Source: Hallerella sp964397425 (lineage in GTDB: Bacteria > Fibrobacterota > Fibrobacteria > Fibrobacterales > Fibrobacteraceae). From it: DNA of 64,000 bases. Positions 51,894 through 60,000 of this stretch are shown here, one piece after another. Position numbers and translations under genes: made by a program. The DNA lies in assembly GCA_964397425.1 (NCBI GenBank), contig CAYNID010000005.1, positions 69,081 to 133,080 of the forward strand. The letters run 5' to 3'. The notes under the pieces were generated by a model. It was not told where the DNA came from. It saw only the letters and a program-made list of their open reading frames with translations, and did not search any database. The number at the start of each line of letters is the position of its first letter. Positions within the stretch are counted from its first letter, which is position 1.

Positions 51894-53771
51894 TTAGCCA
51901 TTCTCCGAAAGAACAAGGTTGAATTTTTCACCATGTTTGATTTCTGCATTCGCTTTGGGAGTTTGTTTTTTTACACGGCCCACACCTTCGTATTCCACCG
52001 TACCTGACAGTTTTCCCAGTTGAACCAAAGCGTCACGCAAAGAAAGTCCCCTGAGGTCGGGCATTTTTTGACGTTCCAGCGTACCAAGGTGAAGCGTCCT
52101 TCCCATCGTTTCAAAGTCGCGTTCCGAAGCGACAACCGTAATTCCCTCTCCGGCAAACGTGACTTCGCAATTCAAACTGTCGGCGAGCACTTTCGCCGCA
52201 TTCCGCGACAATCCGACAAATTCCGTATTGCAGCGGTCATCCATCGTAATCGATTTCAAATTATAGGGGCGCGGGGAAACCGCCGGCAAAAAGTAAATGC
52301 CTTCCATAATCTTGCGGAAAATCGGTCCCGAAGTGGCGCCCCCAGCCGTTTTCACTTCTGGTTCATCAACAAACACCATGCAAACATAGCGCGGATTTTC
52401 AGCCGGCGCAAGACCGATGAATGAAGCGACCTGTTTCGTTTTGTCATACTTTCCAAGAGCCGGATTGTATTTTTCCGCCGTTCCCGTTTTTCCGCCGAAT
52501 GCTATATCCGGCAACTTTGGGGAATTTACCTGCTTTCCCGTTCCCTTTTCAACGACTTCGCGCAACATTCTGCGCACTTGGGCCGCCGTTTCTTTTGAAA
52601 CGACATTGCGGACTTTGATCGGGCGGTTCTCTTCTAAAATTTTGCCATCAAAATTTCCCCATTTTTTGACAAGAGTCGGCTGCATCAGATCGCCACCATT
52701 GGCGATTGCGCAAAAAGCCATCACCATCTGCATCGCTGTCACCGAAATTTCATGGCCATAGCCCATCGTTTTTCCCGAACGTCCGCTCCATTTATTCACC
52801 GGTTTCAAGTAGCCGCTTTCTTCCCCGGGGAGTTCAATTTGCGTTTTCGTTCCAAAGCCAAAAGAACGCATATACCTGTAAAACTTCTTGTCGCCGATAC
52901 TGTCTGCGATTTTGGCAAAAATGATATTCGAAGAAACAGCCATGGCGCCCGTCATATCATGGTCACCATGATCCCTTCCGCCATCATCATGGATAGTGAT
53001 TCCATTGCCCGCATTCCATTTTCCTTTTTCTCCGCTGAAAACCGTGCCCGGATGAACGGATTTCGTTTCTATCGCCGTCGCCGCCGTCACCAATTTAAAC
53101 GTGGAACCCGGTTCGAATACAAGCGAAATGATGTCATTGCGTTTGGCACGCGTTGCCGCACTCACCGGAGCATTCGGGTCAAATGTCGGATAACTGGCCA
53201 TGGCCAGGACTTCTCCCGTTTGAGGATCGACGATCACGGCGCTGCCACTTTTCGCCCGGAACTCCTCCACTCCCTCTTTCAAGGCTTTTTCCACAATTTC
53301 TTGAATATCGCGGTCAATGGTCAAATACAAATCTTCTCCGGGAATCGGCTCCCGGCCTTCCATTTTTCGCCCCGCTTGAATTTGCCTGTCGCGGTTCAAA
53401 ATGCGTGATTGCCAGCCATCGGTTCCCCGGAACCTGTTTTCATACAGGTATTCGAGGCCAAAAAGCCCTTGCCCATCACGGCCGACTTGCCCAATCAATT
53501 GCGAAGCCAAAACGCCCTGCGGATAAATTCTCCGCGTTTCCAGCTTGCCGTCCCCGTTTTTTTCTTGGATGCTTTGCGCGAGCACTTTTCCATTGCGGTC
53601 CAATATGCGACCACGCGGAGCCTTCTTGATAACCCTGTCCCGCGCTTGCAAATTGGCGATTTCGGTATACTTTTCCCGTTGCAAAATTTGAATTTGGAAC
53701 GTGCGGCAAAGCAGCACTATCCAAACTGCCATAAAGATGACGATAATCCAAGAAAGGCGATCGATACGCAT
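51894..53771 (-). CDS. ftsI: Septal transpeptidase FtsI (PBP3) with C-terminal PASTA domain
   Basis: Class B penicillin-binding protein that crosslinks septal peptidoglycan. A single N-terminal transmembrane helix (about 10-28), then the dimerisation domain, and transpeptidase motifs SxxK (GSTFK, about 230), SxN (VSSNII) and KTG (GGKTGTAEK). A PASTA domain (about 560-625; MPDLRGLSLRDALVQLGKL) closes the protein, which is unusual for proteobacterial FtsI but common elsewhere. 625 residues with ATG at 53771 overlapping ftsL by one base. Confidence 0.96.
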   Translation of the reverse strand: MRIDRLSWIIVIFMAVWIVLLCRTFQIQILQREKYTEIANLQARDRVIKKAPRGRILDRNGKVLAQSIQEKNGDGKLETRRIYPQGVLASQLIGQVGRDGQGLFGLEYLYENRFRGTDGWQSRILNRDRQIQAGRKMEGREPIPGEDLYLTIDRDIQEIVEKALKEGVEEFRAKSGSAVIVDPQTGEVLAMASYPTFDPNAPVSAATRAKRNDIISLVFEPGSTFKLVTAATAIETKSVHPGTVFSGEKGKWNAGNGITIHDDGGRDHGDHDMTGAMAVSSNIIFAKIADSIGDKKFYRYMRSFGFGTKTQIELPGEESGYLKPVNKWSGRSGKTMGYGHEISVTAMQMVMAFCAIANGGDLMQPTLVKKWGNFDGKILEENRPIKVRNVVSKETAAQVRRMLREVVEKGTGKQVNSPKLPDIAFGGKTGTAEKYNPALGKYDKTKQVASFIGLAPAENPRYVCMVFVDEPEVKTAGGATSGPIFRKIMEGIYFLPAVSPRPYNLKSITMDDRCNTEFVGLSRNAAKVLADSLNCEVTFAGEGITVVASERDFETMGRTLHLGTLERQKMPDLRGLSLRDALVQLGKLSGTVEYEGVGRVKKQTPKANAEIKHGEKFNLVLSENG

Positions 53772-54058
53772 CACTTCACCTCAACTTCTTTTACTTTTTG
53801 AGGCACGTTCAAGTATTTCAACCCCATCTGGGTGGCCGCTTTTTGAATTTGTTCCAACGAAGCAAGTTCCCTGTTTTCCAGTTCCATTTTGACCACTTCG
53901 CCGCGCAACGTGGAAATTTCACGGACAAGAGACGCCTTTTGCGTCGCCAAAATATCGTAGCGGTTTTGCATCCAAAGATGGCCGCAGAGAAGGACTCCCG
54001 CCAAAATGAAACCGAGAGTCAAACTCAACACCCGATGTGTCAACAAAATCCGCGTCAT
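53771..54058 (-). CDS. ftsL: FtsL-like divisome protein
   Basis: 95 residues: one transmembrane helix (about 10-30) followed by a heptad-rich coiled coil (QKASLVREISTLRGEVVKME) and a short C-terminal LKYLNV segment. FtsL binds FtsB and FtsQ and couples the divisome to FtsWI activation. Assignment rests on size, topology and its location between rsmH and ftsI; sequence conservation in this family is weak. Overlaps rsmH by 4 bases and ftsI by 1. Confidence 0.88.
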   Translation of the reverse strand: MTRILLTHRVLSLTLGFILAGVLLCGHLWMQNRYDILATQKASLVREISTLRGEVVKMELENRELASLEQIQKAATQMGLKYLNVPQKVKEVEVK

Positions 54059-54990
54059 ACTTTTTCGTACACCCTCAACTTGGCAGAACGCGCCCGCGGA
54101 TTTTTTTCAATTTCACCTTTTGACGGAAGGAGCGGTTTGCGGAAGACTTTCTTCAATTTCTGACGGTTCCCTCCACAAGTGCAGACAGGCGATTGCGGCG
54201 GGCAAATGCAATTCACTTCAAATTCCGCTGCAGTCAATTTCACCATGCGATCTTCCACCGAATGATAAGAAATCACCACCAGCCGTCCGCCAGAACGCAA
54301 CGATTCCACAGCCGACCGGATTCCTTGCCGAATCTGTTCCAATTCACCATTCACTTCCATGCGGATTGCTTGGAAAATCCTCGCCAGCAGGCTTTTCATA
54401 TCATGAAGCTTGTCCGGATAAGTCTTTTCGGCGGCAAGGCGCAAATGCGACGGGAAAATCGGAGTTTTCAAGTCGGCGACAACCGCTTTCATCTGTGTGC
54501 TTAATTTATACGCCCTATCCAAATCGGCATTGTTCCTAAAGGCCTTCGCCATGTCTTCTACCGACGTTACGCGCAACCAGTCTTGGGCGCTGATTCCGGC
54601 GTGAAAATTCATCCGCAAATCGATCGGATATTCCCCGTTGAAGGTAAATCCCCGAACATCATCATCGACCTGATGACTGCTGATTCCCAAATCAAAAAGG
54701 ACTCCGTCCAAGGTTTCCCCTTGCATTTCATTTCCGAGTTCGCCGAACGGAACCGGATGAAAGGTCACTTGAGACGCAAAGGGGAACAGGCGTTTTTGCG
54801 CATAGGCGATAGCCTCCGGATCCCGGTCAAACGCGTGCAAATGCCCCGTTGGAGAGAGCCGCTTCAAAATGCCTTCGGAATGCCCACCGCCCCCGAGCGT
54901 ACAATCCGCATAAACGCCCGCCGGATTCCAAACCAGCGCAGACAAACTTTCTTCAAATAAAACAGGATGGTGGTATTCAGTGATTTTCAT
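54055..54990 (-). CDS. rsmH: 16S rRNA m4C1402 methyltransferase RsmH
   Basis: Methylates N4 of C1402 in the 16S rRNA decoding centre. MKITEYHHPVLFEE begins the protein, DCTLGGGGHSEGIL is the SAM-binding loop, and ISYHSVEDRMVK near residue 230 is the family motif. 311 residues with ATG at 54990; the frame continues 93 codons upstream through mraZ but that part is a shadow. The start overlaps the mraZ end by 14 bases. Confidence 0.97.
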   Translation of the reverse strand: MKITEYHHPVLFEESLSALVWNPAGVYADCTLGGGGHSEGILKRLSPTGHLHAFDRDPEAIAYAQKRLFPFASQVTFHPVPFGELGNEMQGETLDGVLFDLGISSHQVDDDVRGFTFNGEYPIDLRMNFHAGISAQDWLRVTSVEDMAKAFRNNADLDRAYKLSTQMKAVVADLKTPIFPSHLRLAAEKTYPDKLHDMKSLLARIFQAIRMEVNGELEQIRQGIRSAVESLRSGGRLVVISYHSVEDRMVKLTAAEFEVNCICPPQSPVCTCGGNRQKLKKVFRKPLLPSKGEIEKNPRARSAKLRVYEKV

Positions 54991-55456
54991 CCGCCATCTC
55001 CGAAATGTCGTCAAAGAAACCCGCATCGAACTCGGCCAAATCCTCTTCGGTATTGAAGCCATACTTCGAGTTGTAGATCGAGGGATTCCAGAGTTCCGCC
55101 GATTTGCCGGAGCGGGCCACGTAAAGGACCTCGCCCTCCAGTTTGGCATAAGCCATGTCTTTTTTTGAAAGCAAAATTCGGTTTTGACCATCCAAGGCGA
55201 CCAAATGAGAATTGGCCTTGAATTGGCGGCGGAACGTAACATTTTTCGGAGTCGCCGGGCGCGCATCAATGTGAGAGACGAACTTTTGGTATTCCGCGAG
55301 CGTGAAAAGAATCAGCGAATCGCGAGCGCCAAAGGACACCACCAACGACCGTCCCTCCTCTTCGGAGAGCAGACGACGAAATTCCCTGGGGAAGGGGGTC
55401 CTTCCCTTTTCGTCTATCGCCGTTTGGGCTTGTCCTATAAATTCGTTCAATTCCAT
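54977..55456 (-). CDS. mraZ: Transcriptional regulator MraZ
   Basis: First gene of the dcw cluster; a DNA-binding AbrB-like protein that represses its own operon. Two MraZ repeats are visible: IDEKGRTPFPREFRRLL (about 14) and LDGQNRILLSKKD (about 88). 159 residues. GTGG-type repeats in the promoter (55467-55511) are the likely operator. TATATTTG at 55489-55496 is the promoter. Confidence 0.95.
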   Translation of the reverse strand: MELNEFIGQAQTAIDEKGRTPFPREFRRLLSEEEGRSLVVSFGARDSLILFTLAEYQKFVSHIDARPATPKNVTFRRQFKANSHLVALDGQNRILLSKKDMAYAKLEGEVLYVARSGKSAELWNPSIYNSKYGFNTEEDLAEFDAGFFDDISEMADENH

Positions 55457-55466
55457 TGGAAGTTCA

Positions 55467-55520
55467 CCACTTTAATCCACAACATTACCAAATATAGCCA
55501 CTTTTCCCCACCAGTTTCAA
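55467..55520 (-). promoter_or_regulatory. mraZ / dcw promoter with MraZ-type operator repeats
   Basis: Promoter on the minus strand: TTG (55520-55518), 21 nt, TATATTTG (55496-55489). Five GTGG or TTGG words start (5' end on the minus strand) at 55511, 55501, 55491, 55480 and 55470: intervals 10, 10, 11 and 10, one helical turn each. MraZ in other bacteria binds TGGGN-type direct repeats at about 10-bp spacing, so this is a good operator candidate overlapping the promoter. Confidence 0.75.
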
Positions 55521-55682
55521 GAAAAATTTTCCAAGACGTGATTTCCGACAGATTTTTCCCCAAATTTTTTTCAACCGCACCATTTTGTGCACTGCACATT
55601 TATGAAAACTTGTCGAGTTCTGTCCTCTTTTCCATTTTTTATTTAAATTGGATGCAAATCACTTTTTAAGGAGTTTTCCACT

Positions 55683-56417
55683 ATGAAGAAAATGTTTGTC
55701 GCGGTAATGGCAGCAGCCGCTTTGGGTTCTTACAGCTTCGCACAAGATTACGGCGCCCCATACCAAGAACAGTATCCGCAACAGCAGAACTATCAGGATC
55801 CCTATCAGCAGCAAGCCCCTCAAACGGCACCTTACCAAGGACAGCCGCAGCCCGCTTACCAAGAAACTTACGCGCAGCCGCAACAAACCTACGATTACAC
55901 ACAACCGGTTCCGCAATTGGCGACGGGCAGTTCCACGCCCTTCTTTGGCATCGGTCTCGATTTGGAAGGCCTCCTCAACAGCAATTACAACATCCGCGCT
56001 TCATTCCGTTTGAACGAAAGCATGGAACTTTCTGCCATTTTGGGCCTGTGGCACCACGGCGAAACGACAGCCAAAACCGGTGGAGTTGAAACGGATGCCA
56101 AAGACAACCACACACTATTCAACATCGGTGCCGCTTTCGATTATTATCTGCTCCAAAACCTCATTCCGCTTTCTGTGGGCGGCGAACTCATTTACTCCAT
56201 GGACAGCGACGGTTCGGGAGACAACGCAAACGATTATTCCCAATTCCAAATCAATATTTTGGCAGGCGCCCATGCGAAACTCGTGGAAAATCTTTATCTC
56301 ACGGGTAACGCCGGCCTTTCCATCCAATACATCGGTGCGGACAACGGAACGACCGAAGCGAGCCGTTGGGATGTGGGCCTCTGCACCCGCGTTTACCTTT
56401 CCTGGTTCGTCCTTTAA
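55683..56417 (+). CDS. Outer-membrane beta-barrel-like protein with Gln/Pro/Tyr-rich N terminus
   Basis: 244 residues. A signal peptide ends at SYSFAQ (about 20), followed by a low-complexity Gln/Pro/Tyr-rich region (about 22-85, e.g. QEQYPQQQNYQDPY) and a compact eight-strand-like beta domain (about 88-244) with alternating hydrophobic residues and an aromatic C-terminal residue block (CTRVYLSWFVL), usual for outer-membrane barrels. The Shine-Dalgarno AAGGAG lies about 10 nt before the ATG. The gene has its own UUCG-loop terminator and is monocistronic. The Gln-rich region may interact with surface material; function is unknown. Confidence 0.8.
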   Translation: MKKMFVAVMAAAALGSYSFAQDYGAPYQEQYPQQQNYQDPYQQQAPQTAPYQGQPQPAYQETYAQPQQTYDYTQPVPQLATGSSTPFFGIGLDLEGLLNSNYNIRASFRLNESMELSAILGLWHHGETTAKTGGVETDAKDNHTLFNIGAAFDYYLLQNLIPLSVGGELIYSMDSDGSGDNANDYSQFQINILAGAHAKLVENLYLTGNAGLSIQYIGADNGTTEASRWDVGLCTRVYLSWFVL

Positions 56418-56438
56418 AATTTTCTCTTTTGACAACAG

Positions 56439-56469
56439 GACCGTTCCTTCGGGAGCGGTCTTTATTTTT
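56439..56469 (+). terminator. Terminator of the beta-barrel gene, UUCG tetraloop
   Basis: A 9-bp stem GACCGTTCC / GGAGCGGTC (one G-U) with a TTCG loop, 56439-56460, followed by TTTATTTTT. Confidence 0.9.
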
Positions 56470-56495
56470 GAATTTCCCACATCATCGAGGTCTTG

Positions 56496-56951
56496 ATGGA
56501 AGTCATCGGCATGCTCTACCTTTCGAACTTTGGACGGCTTGAATCCCAGCTCCGCACCCAAAGAATCGAAGCGAAAAAATATACCATCAACGGTTATACG
56601 CAATACTTTTTCACATTCAAACGGATGCAAATCGAATTTGAACTGGTCATGCGCCCCTTTAAAACAGCATCCGATATGGGAGCGTTGGTGATTCGGACCA
56701 AAGACGGAAAACCGTTGAAACATTTCAGGGAAAACGACGCCGAAGATTTGGCGCGTTATGTATCTTCGACCTTCGACTCGCTCGCGACGCTCACCTTCAC
56801 CAATTCAGAAGACAAGGACATCGCTTACGTTTACGAAAAAGGGAAACGGAAAGAAATCGACACGTCCCTTTTTGAATTTGAAAAGCGCGCCGAATCCGCT
56901 TACCTGGAAAAGCATTCCCAAAGCGCTTTTGACTGTTACAGCAAACTTTGA
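56496..56951 (+). CDS. Hypothetical protein
   Basis: 151 residues, no signal peptide, mixed alpha/beta with many Lys/Glu. ATG at 56496 with GAGG 5 nt upstream; a TTG directly before it is the alternative. Segments: SNFGRLESQLRTQRIEAKKY, FFTFKRMQIEFELVMRPF and LKHFRENDAEDLARYVSSTF. I do not recognise the family. It is transcribed after the beta-barrel terminator and convergently with the large activase gene, with a strong hairpin in the gap. It could be a lineage-specific cytoplasmic protein. Confidence 0.65.
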   Translation: MEVIGMLYLSNFGRLESQLRTQRIEAKKYTINGYTQYFFTFKRMQIEFELVMRPFKTASDMGALVIRTKDGKPLKHFRENDAEDLARYVSSTFDSLATLTFTNSEDKDIAYVYEKGKRKEIDTSLFEFEKRAESAYLEKHSQSAFDCYSKL

Positions 56952-56962
56952 ACTTACACAAA

Positions 56963-56988
56963 TCGCCGGTGGCAAAGCCGACCGGCGA
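56963..56988. terminator. Hairpin between convergent genes
   Basis: TCGCCGGT (56963-56970) pairs perfectly with ACCGGCGA (56981-56988), and the 10-nt loop can fold further as GGC/GCC. The T content after it is low on both strands, so termination may need Rho. Confidence 0.5.
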
Positions 56989-57025
56989 AATGAACTTTTC
57001 CAAAGAAGTTTTCCCGAAATTCCGG

Positions 57026-60000
57026 TCAGCCTTCTTTGTGGTGATCCTTTTCCAAATCTCTCGCGTTGATGATGAGCATTTGCAAACGGTTTTCGATGTT
57101 GGCAAAACTCGTATCCGGATCGTAATCCAGCGAAAGAACTTGGATGTGCGGGTAGCGCGCTTTGACCGCCTTGGTGAGCCCACGCCCGGAAATGTGGTTC
57201 GCGAGACAGGCAAACGGTTGCACGATGATGAAGCTGTTGATGCCCCGTGGCGCATTGTAAAGGATTTCGCCCGGAATCAACCAGCCTTCGCCCGTGTTGT
57301 ACGTTGGATCGATGATATCGCCGACAAGTTTGACCAGTTCATAGCAGTCCGCATGATGTTCATAAAGCTTGTAGCGTTTGAAATGCTTTTGAACCGTCTT
57401 GACCGCATGCGTGTAAATCTTAGCCGTAATTCCACCGATGAGCCAATTTTCAATAGGCTTCGCGATGAGTCCACGTTTGATTTTTTCACGGCGGACAACT
57501 TCGTCGACGCGGAAGAAATCGGTCATTCCGGGGAGGTAAACCTCCATGCCGTTGTTCATCAGATAATCTTCGATATGTCCATTGGCTCCCGGATGATAAT
57601 TCATCAGGATTTCACCAAGGAGCGCAACACGCGGTTTCCGGTAGCTGGAATCCACTTCAATTTGATTGAATTCATCAATCGCTTCGTCTAACATGTCGAG
57701 GGCCGATTTCGGATAAGCGATAGCCTTTGTCGAAGTATAAGCGATTTCTTCCATGAGTTTCGGCATCCACTTGTCGTAAACTCTTTGCGTGTCGCCTGCG
57801 TGGAGTTCATAAGGACGGCTTCGGCGGTAAATCGTCTCGATGCAATCCATCGTGGTTAAACCCCAGAGCATGTGCAACTGGAACGACAGATTCAGCTGGA
57901 ATCCCGGATGCATGTTCTTCGTATCGGAACCGGTCGTGATGATGGGGACATCGGCAAATCCCGATTCGTCCAACGCTTTGCGGGCGAGAGTCGCATACTG
58001 AACAGCGCGGCAATTTTCGCAATTCTTTGACAGGCCGACACCCACTTTGTCGTGAGGGACTTCGGGATGCTGCGTCAACCACAAAAGGTTTTCACCAATA
58101 TTTACCTGTGCCGGGAAACAAATGTCGTTATGCACGTATTTTTTGCCCAAAGCAAAGGCTTCTGGTCCGCCGAGCGGCAATTGGACGGCGTTGTAGCCCA
58201 AAGAGCGGAAATAAGCGGTCGCCAAGATGCTGAACGCATACGAAAGGTTCGGAACGAGAACGGTCCGTTTTTCCTTGTCGCCGACTTCGAACTTGACCGG
58301 GAACAGCGGGCCCTCTTCTTTGGGAGGGAATTTGACCTTGCGCCTTGCCCGGACCGTTTCGATAAAGCTTTTGACGCGGATTCCCACAGGTCCCCGCGCA
58401 TCGCCTTCGTCGAGCTTCAACATGAGAAGTTCCTTCATGGAAACTTCGTGCAGCATCCGGTTCATTTCATCGGTCAAGACAGAATCATGTCCGCAGCCGA
58501 AACTGACGATTTGTACGAGTTCGAGTGCGGGATCCTTGCCGGCAAGCATTGCCGCGCCGAGCATCCGCATATGGAACGTGTTCTTGACTTCCATACGGGT
58601 GTGCTTGTCGATGTCCTGATCAAAAACTCCGGGGAGAGATTCTGTGGTGAGGACGGGGATTCCCATGCGCGTAAAATGTTGAGCGATATTGTGATTGATC
58701 AACGTATCGGCATGGTAAGGACGACCGGCCAGGCAGATGGCAAATTCACCCTTTTGGCGAACTTCTTCGAGAATTTTTCCACCTTCTTCCGCGAGCGTTT
58801 CGCGGAACATCCGCTGAGCGGCTTCGCCCTCTTTGACCGCCTTGTTCAACACTTTTTTGTCCAATTTCCAAAGGTCCCGGAAATAGTTGACCGTTTGCTT
58901 GCGGCGTTGTTCCGAGTCTGTCCAGTGGAATACGGGTTGAATCATCGGAATCCCGAAACGGTGTTCCGGATCATCCGTGTTGCGGCAAACATCGGGATAT
59001 CCCTGAACAACGGGGCAAACCGCCGTGGCCTTTTGAAATTTGGAGTGATCGCTGGGCATGGCGACCATCATCGGGAAAAATATCGCATCGACTTTTTTGT
59101 CGACCAAATCGAGGACGTGCCCATGGACCAATTTGGCGGGGAAGCAAATCGTATCGCTGGCGACACTTTGCAGCCCACGTTCAAACAATTTGTAATCGCT
59201 TTGCCGGCTGACGACAACGGTATATCCCAAAGAAGTGAAAAAGGCTTTCCAGTAAGGCAAGCTGGACCAAAATTCCAGAACTCGGGGGATGCCGATGGTT
59301 TTTCCCGTTTGCGGCAAAAGTTTTTTCGGAGAGTAATCCTTGACCAGCAGCTGATTCGTACGTTTGACCATGTCCGGCACGGCCAACATTTTCCGGTTGA
59401 TTTCCGCAATGAGCTTTTTGGTTTCCGGATCATTGGGATCTGCCGTGACTTCGCCGCGTTCGCAGCGGTTGCCGGTGACAAAGCTTCCCCCATCGCTGAA
59501 GGTCACAATGGTACGGGAGCAGTGGTTTGTGCAATAGCCGCAAATCATGCCGGGCTTATTGTCCCAGCTTAAATTCTTGGCGGACTCCAGTCCGATGAAC
59601 GTCGACTGATAATCCGGATTTTCTTTTTTCTTTCCTTCGACAAATTTCTTGGTGAGGAGCGCGACTCCGATTGCGCCCATTTCCCCAGGGCGTTCCGGCC
59701 GAATCGGCGTGATTCCCGTGAACTGTTCAAAGGCGCGGAGTACCGCGTCGTTTTTGAATGTCCCACCTTGAACAACCACGACTTTGCCGAGAGTTTCCAA
59801 ATTGCGGATTCGGATGACCTTGGTGAAAACGTTCTGGATGATGGATCGGCAAATGCCCGCAATGATGTCTTCGGGCTGCTTGCCGTCGCGCTGTTCCGTG
59901 ATAATGGAACTGTTCATGAAAACCGTGCAGCGGGAACCCAGCTGAGACGGATTCTTGGCATTGAATGCGAGCTTTGCTATCATCTCCATGGGGACGCCCA

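Noticed and set aside
54991..55269. N-terminal extension of RsmH
   Set aside because: The frame upstream of 54990 is antisense-free but lies inside mraZ in another frame and has no family similarity.
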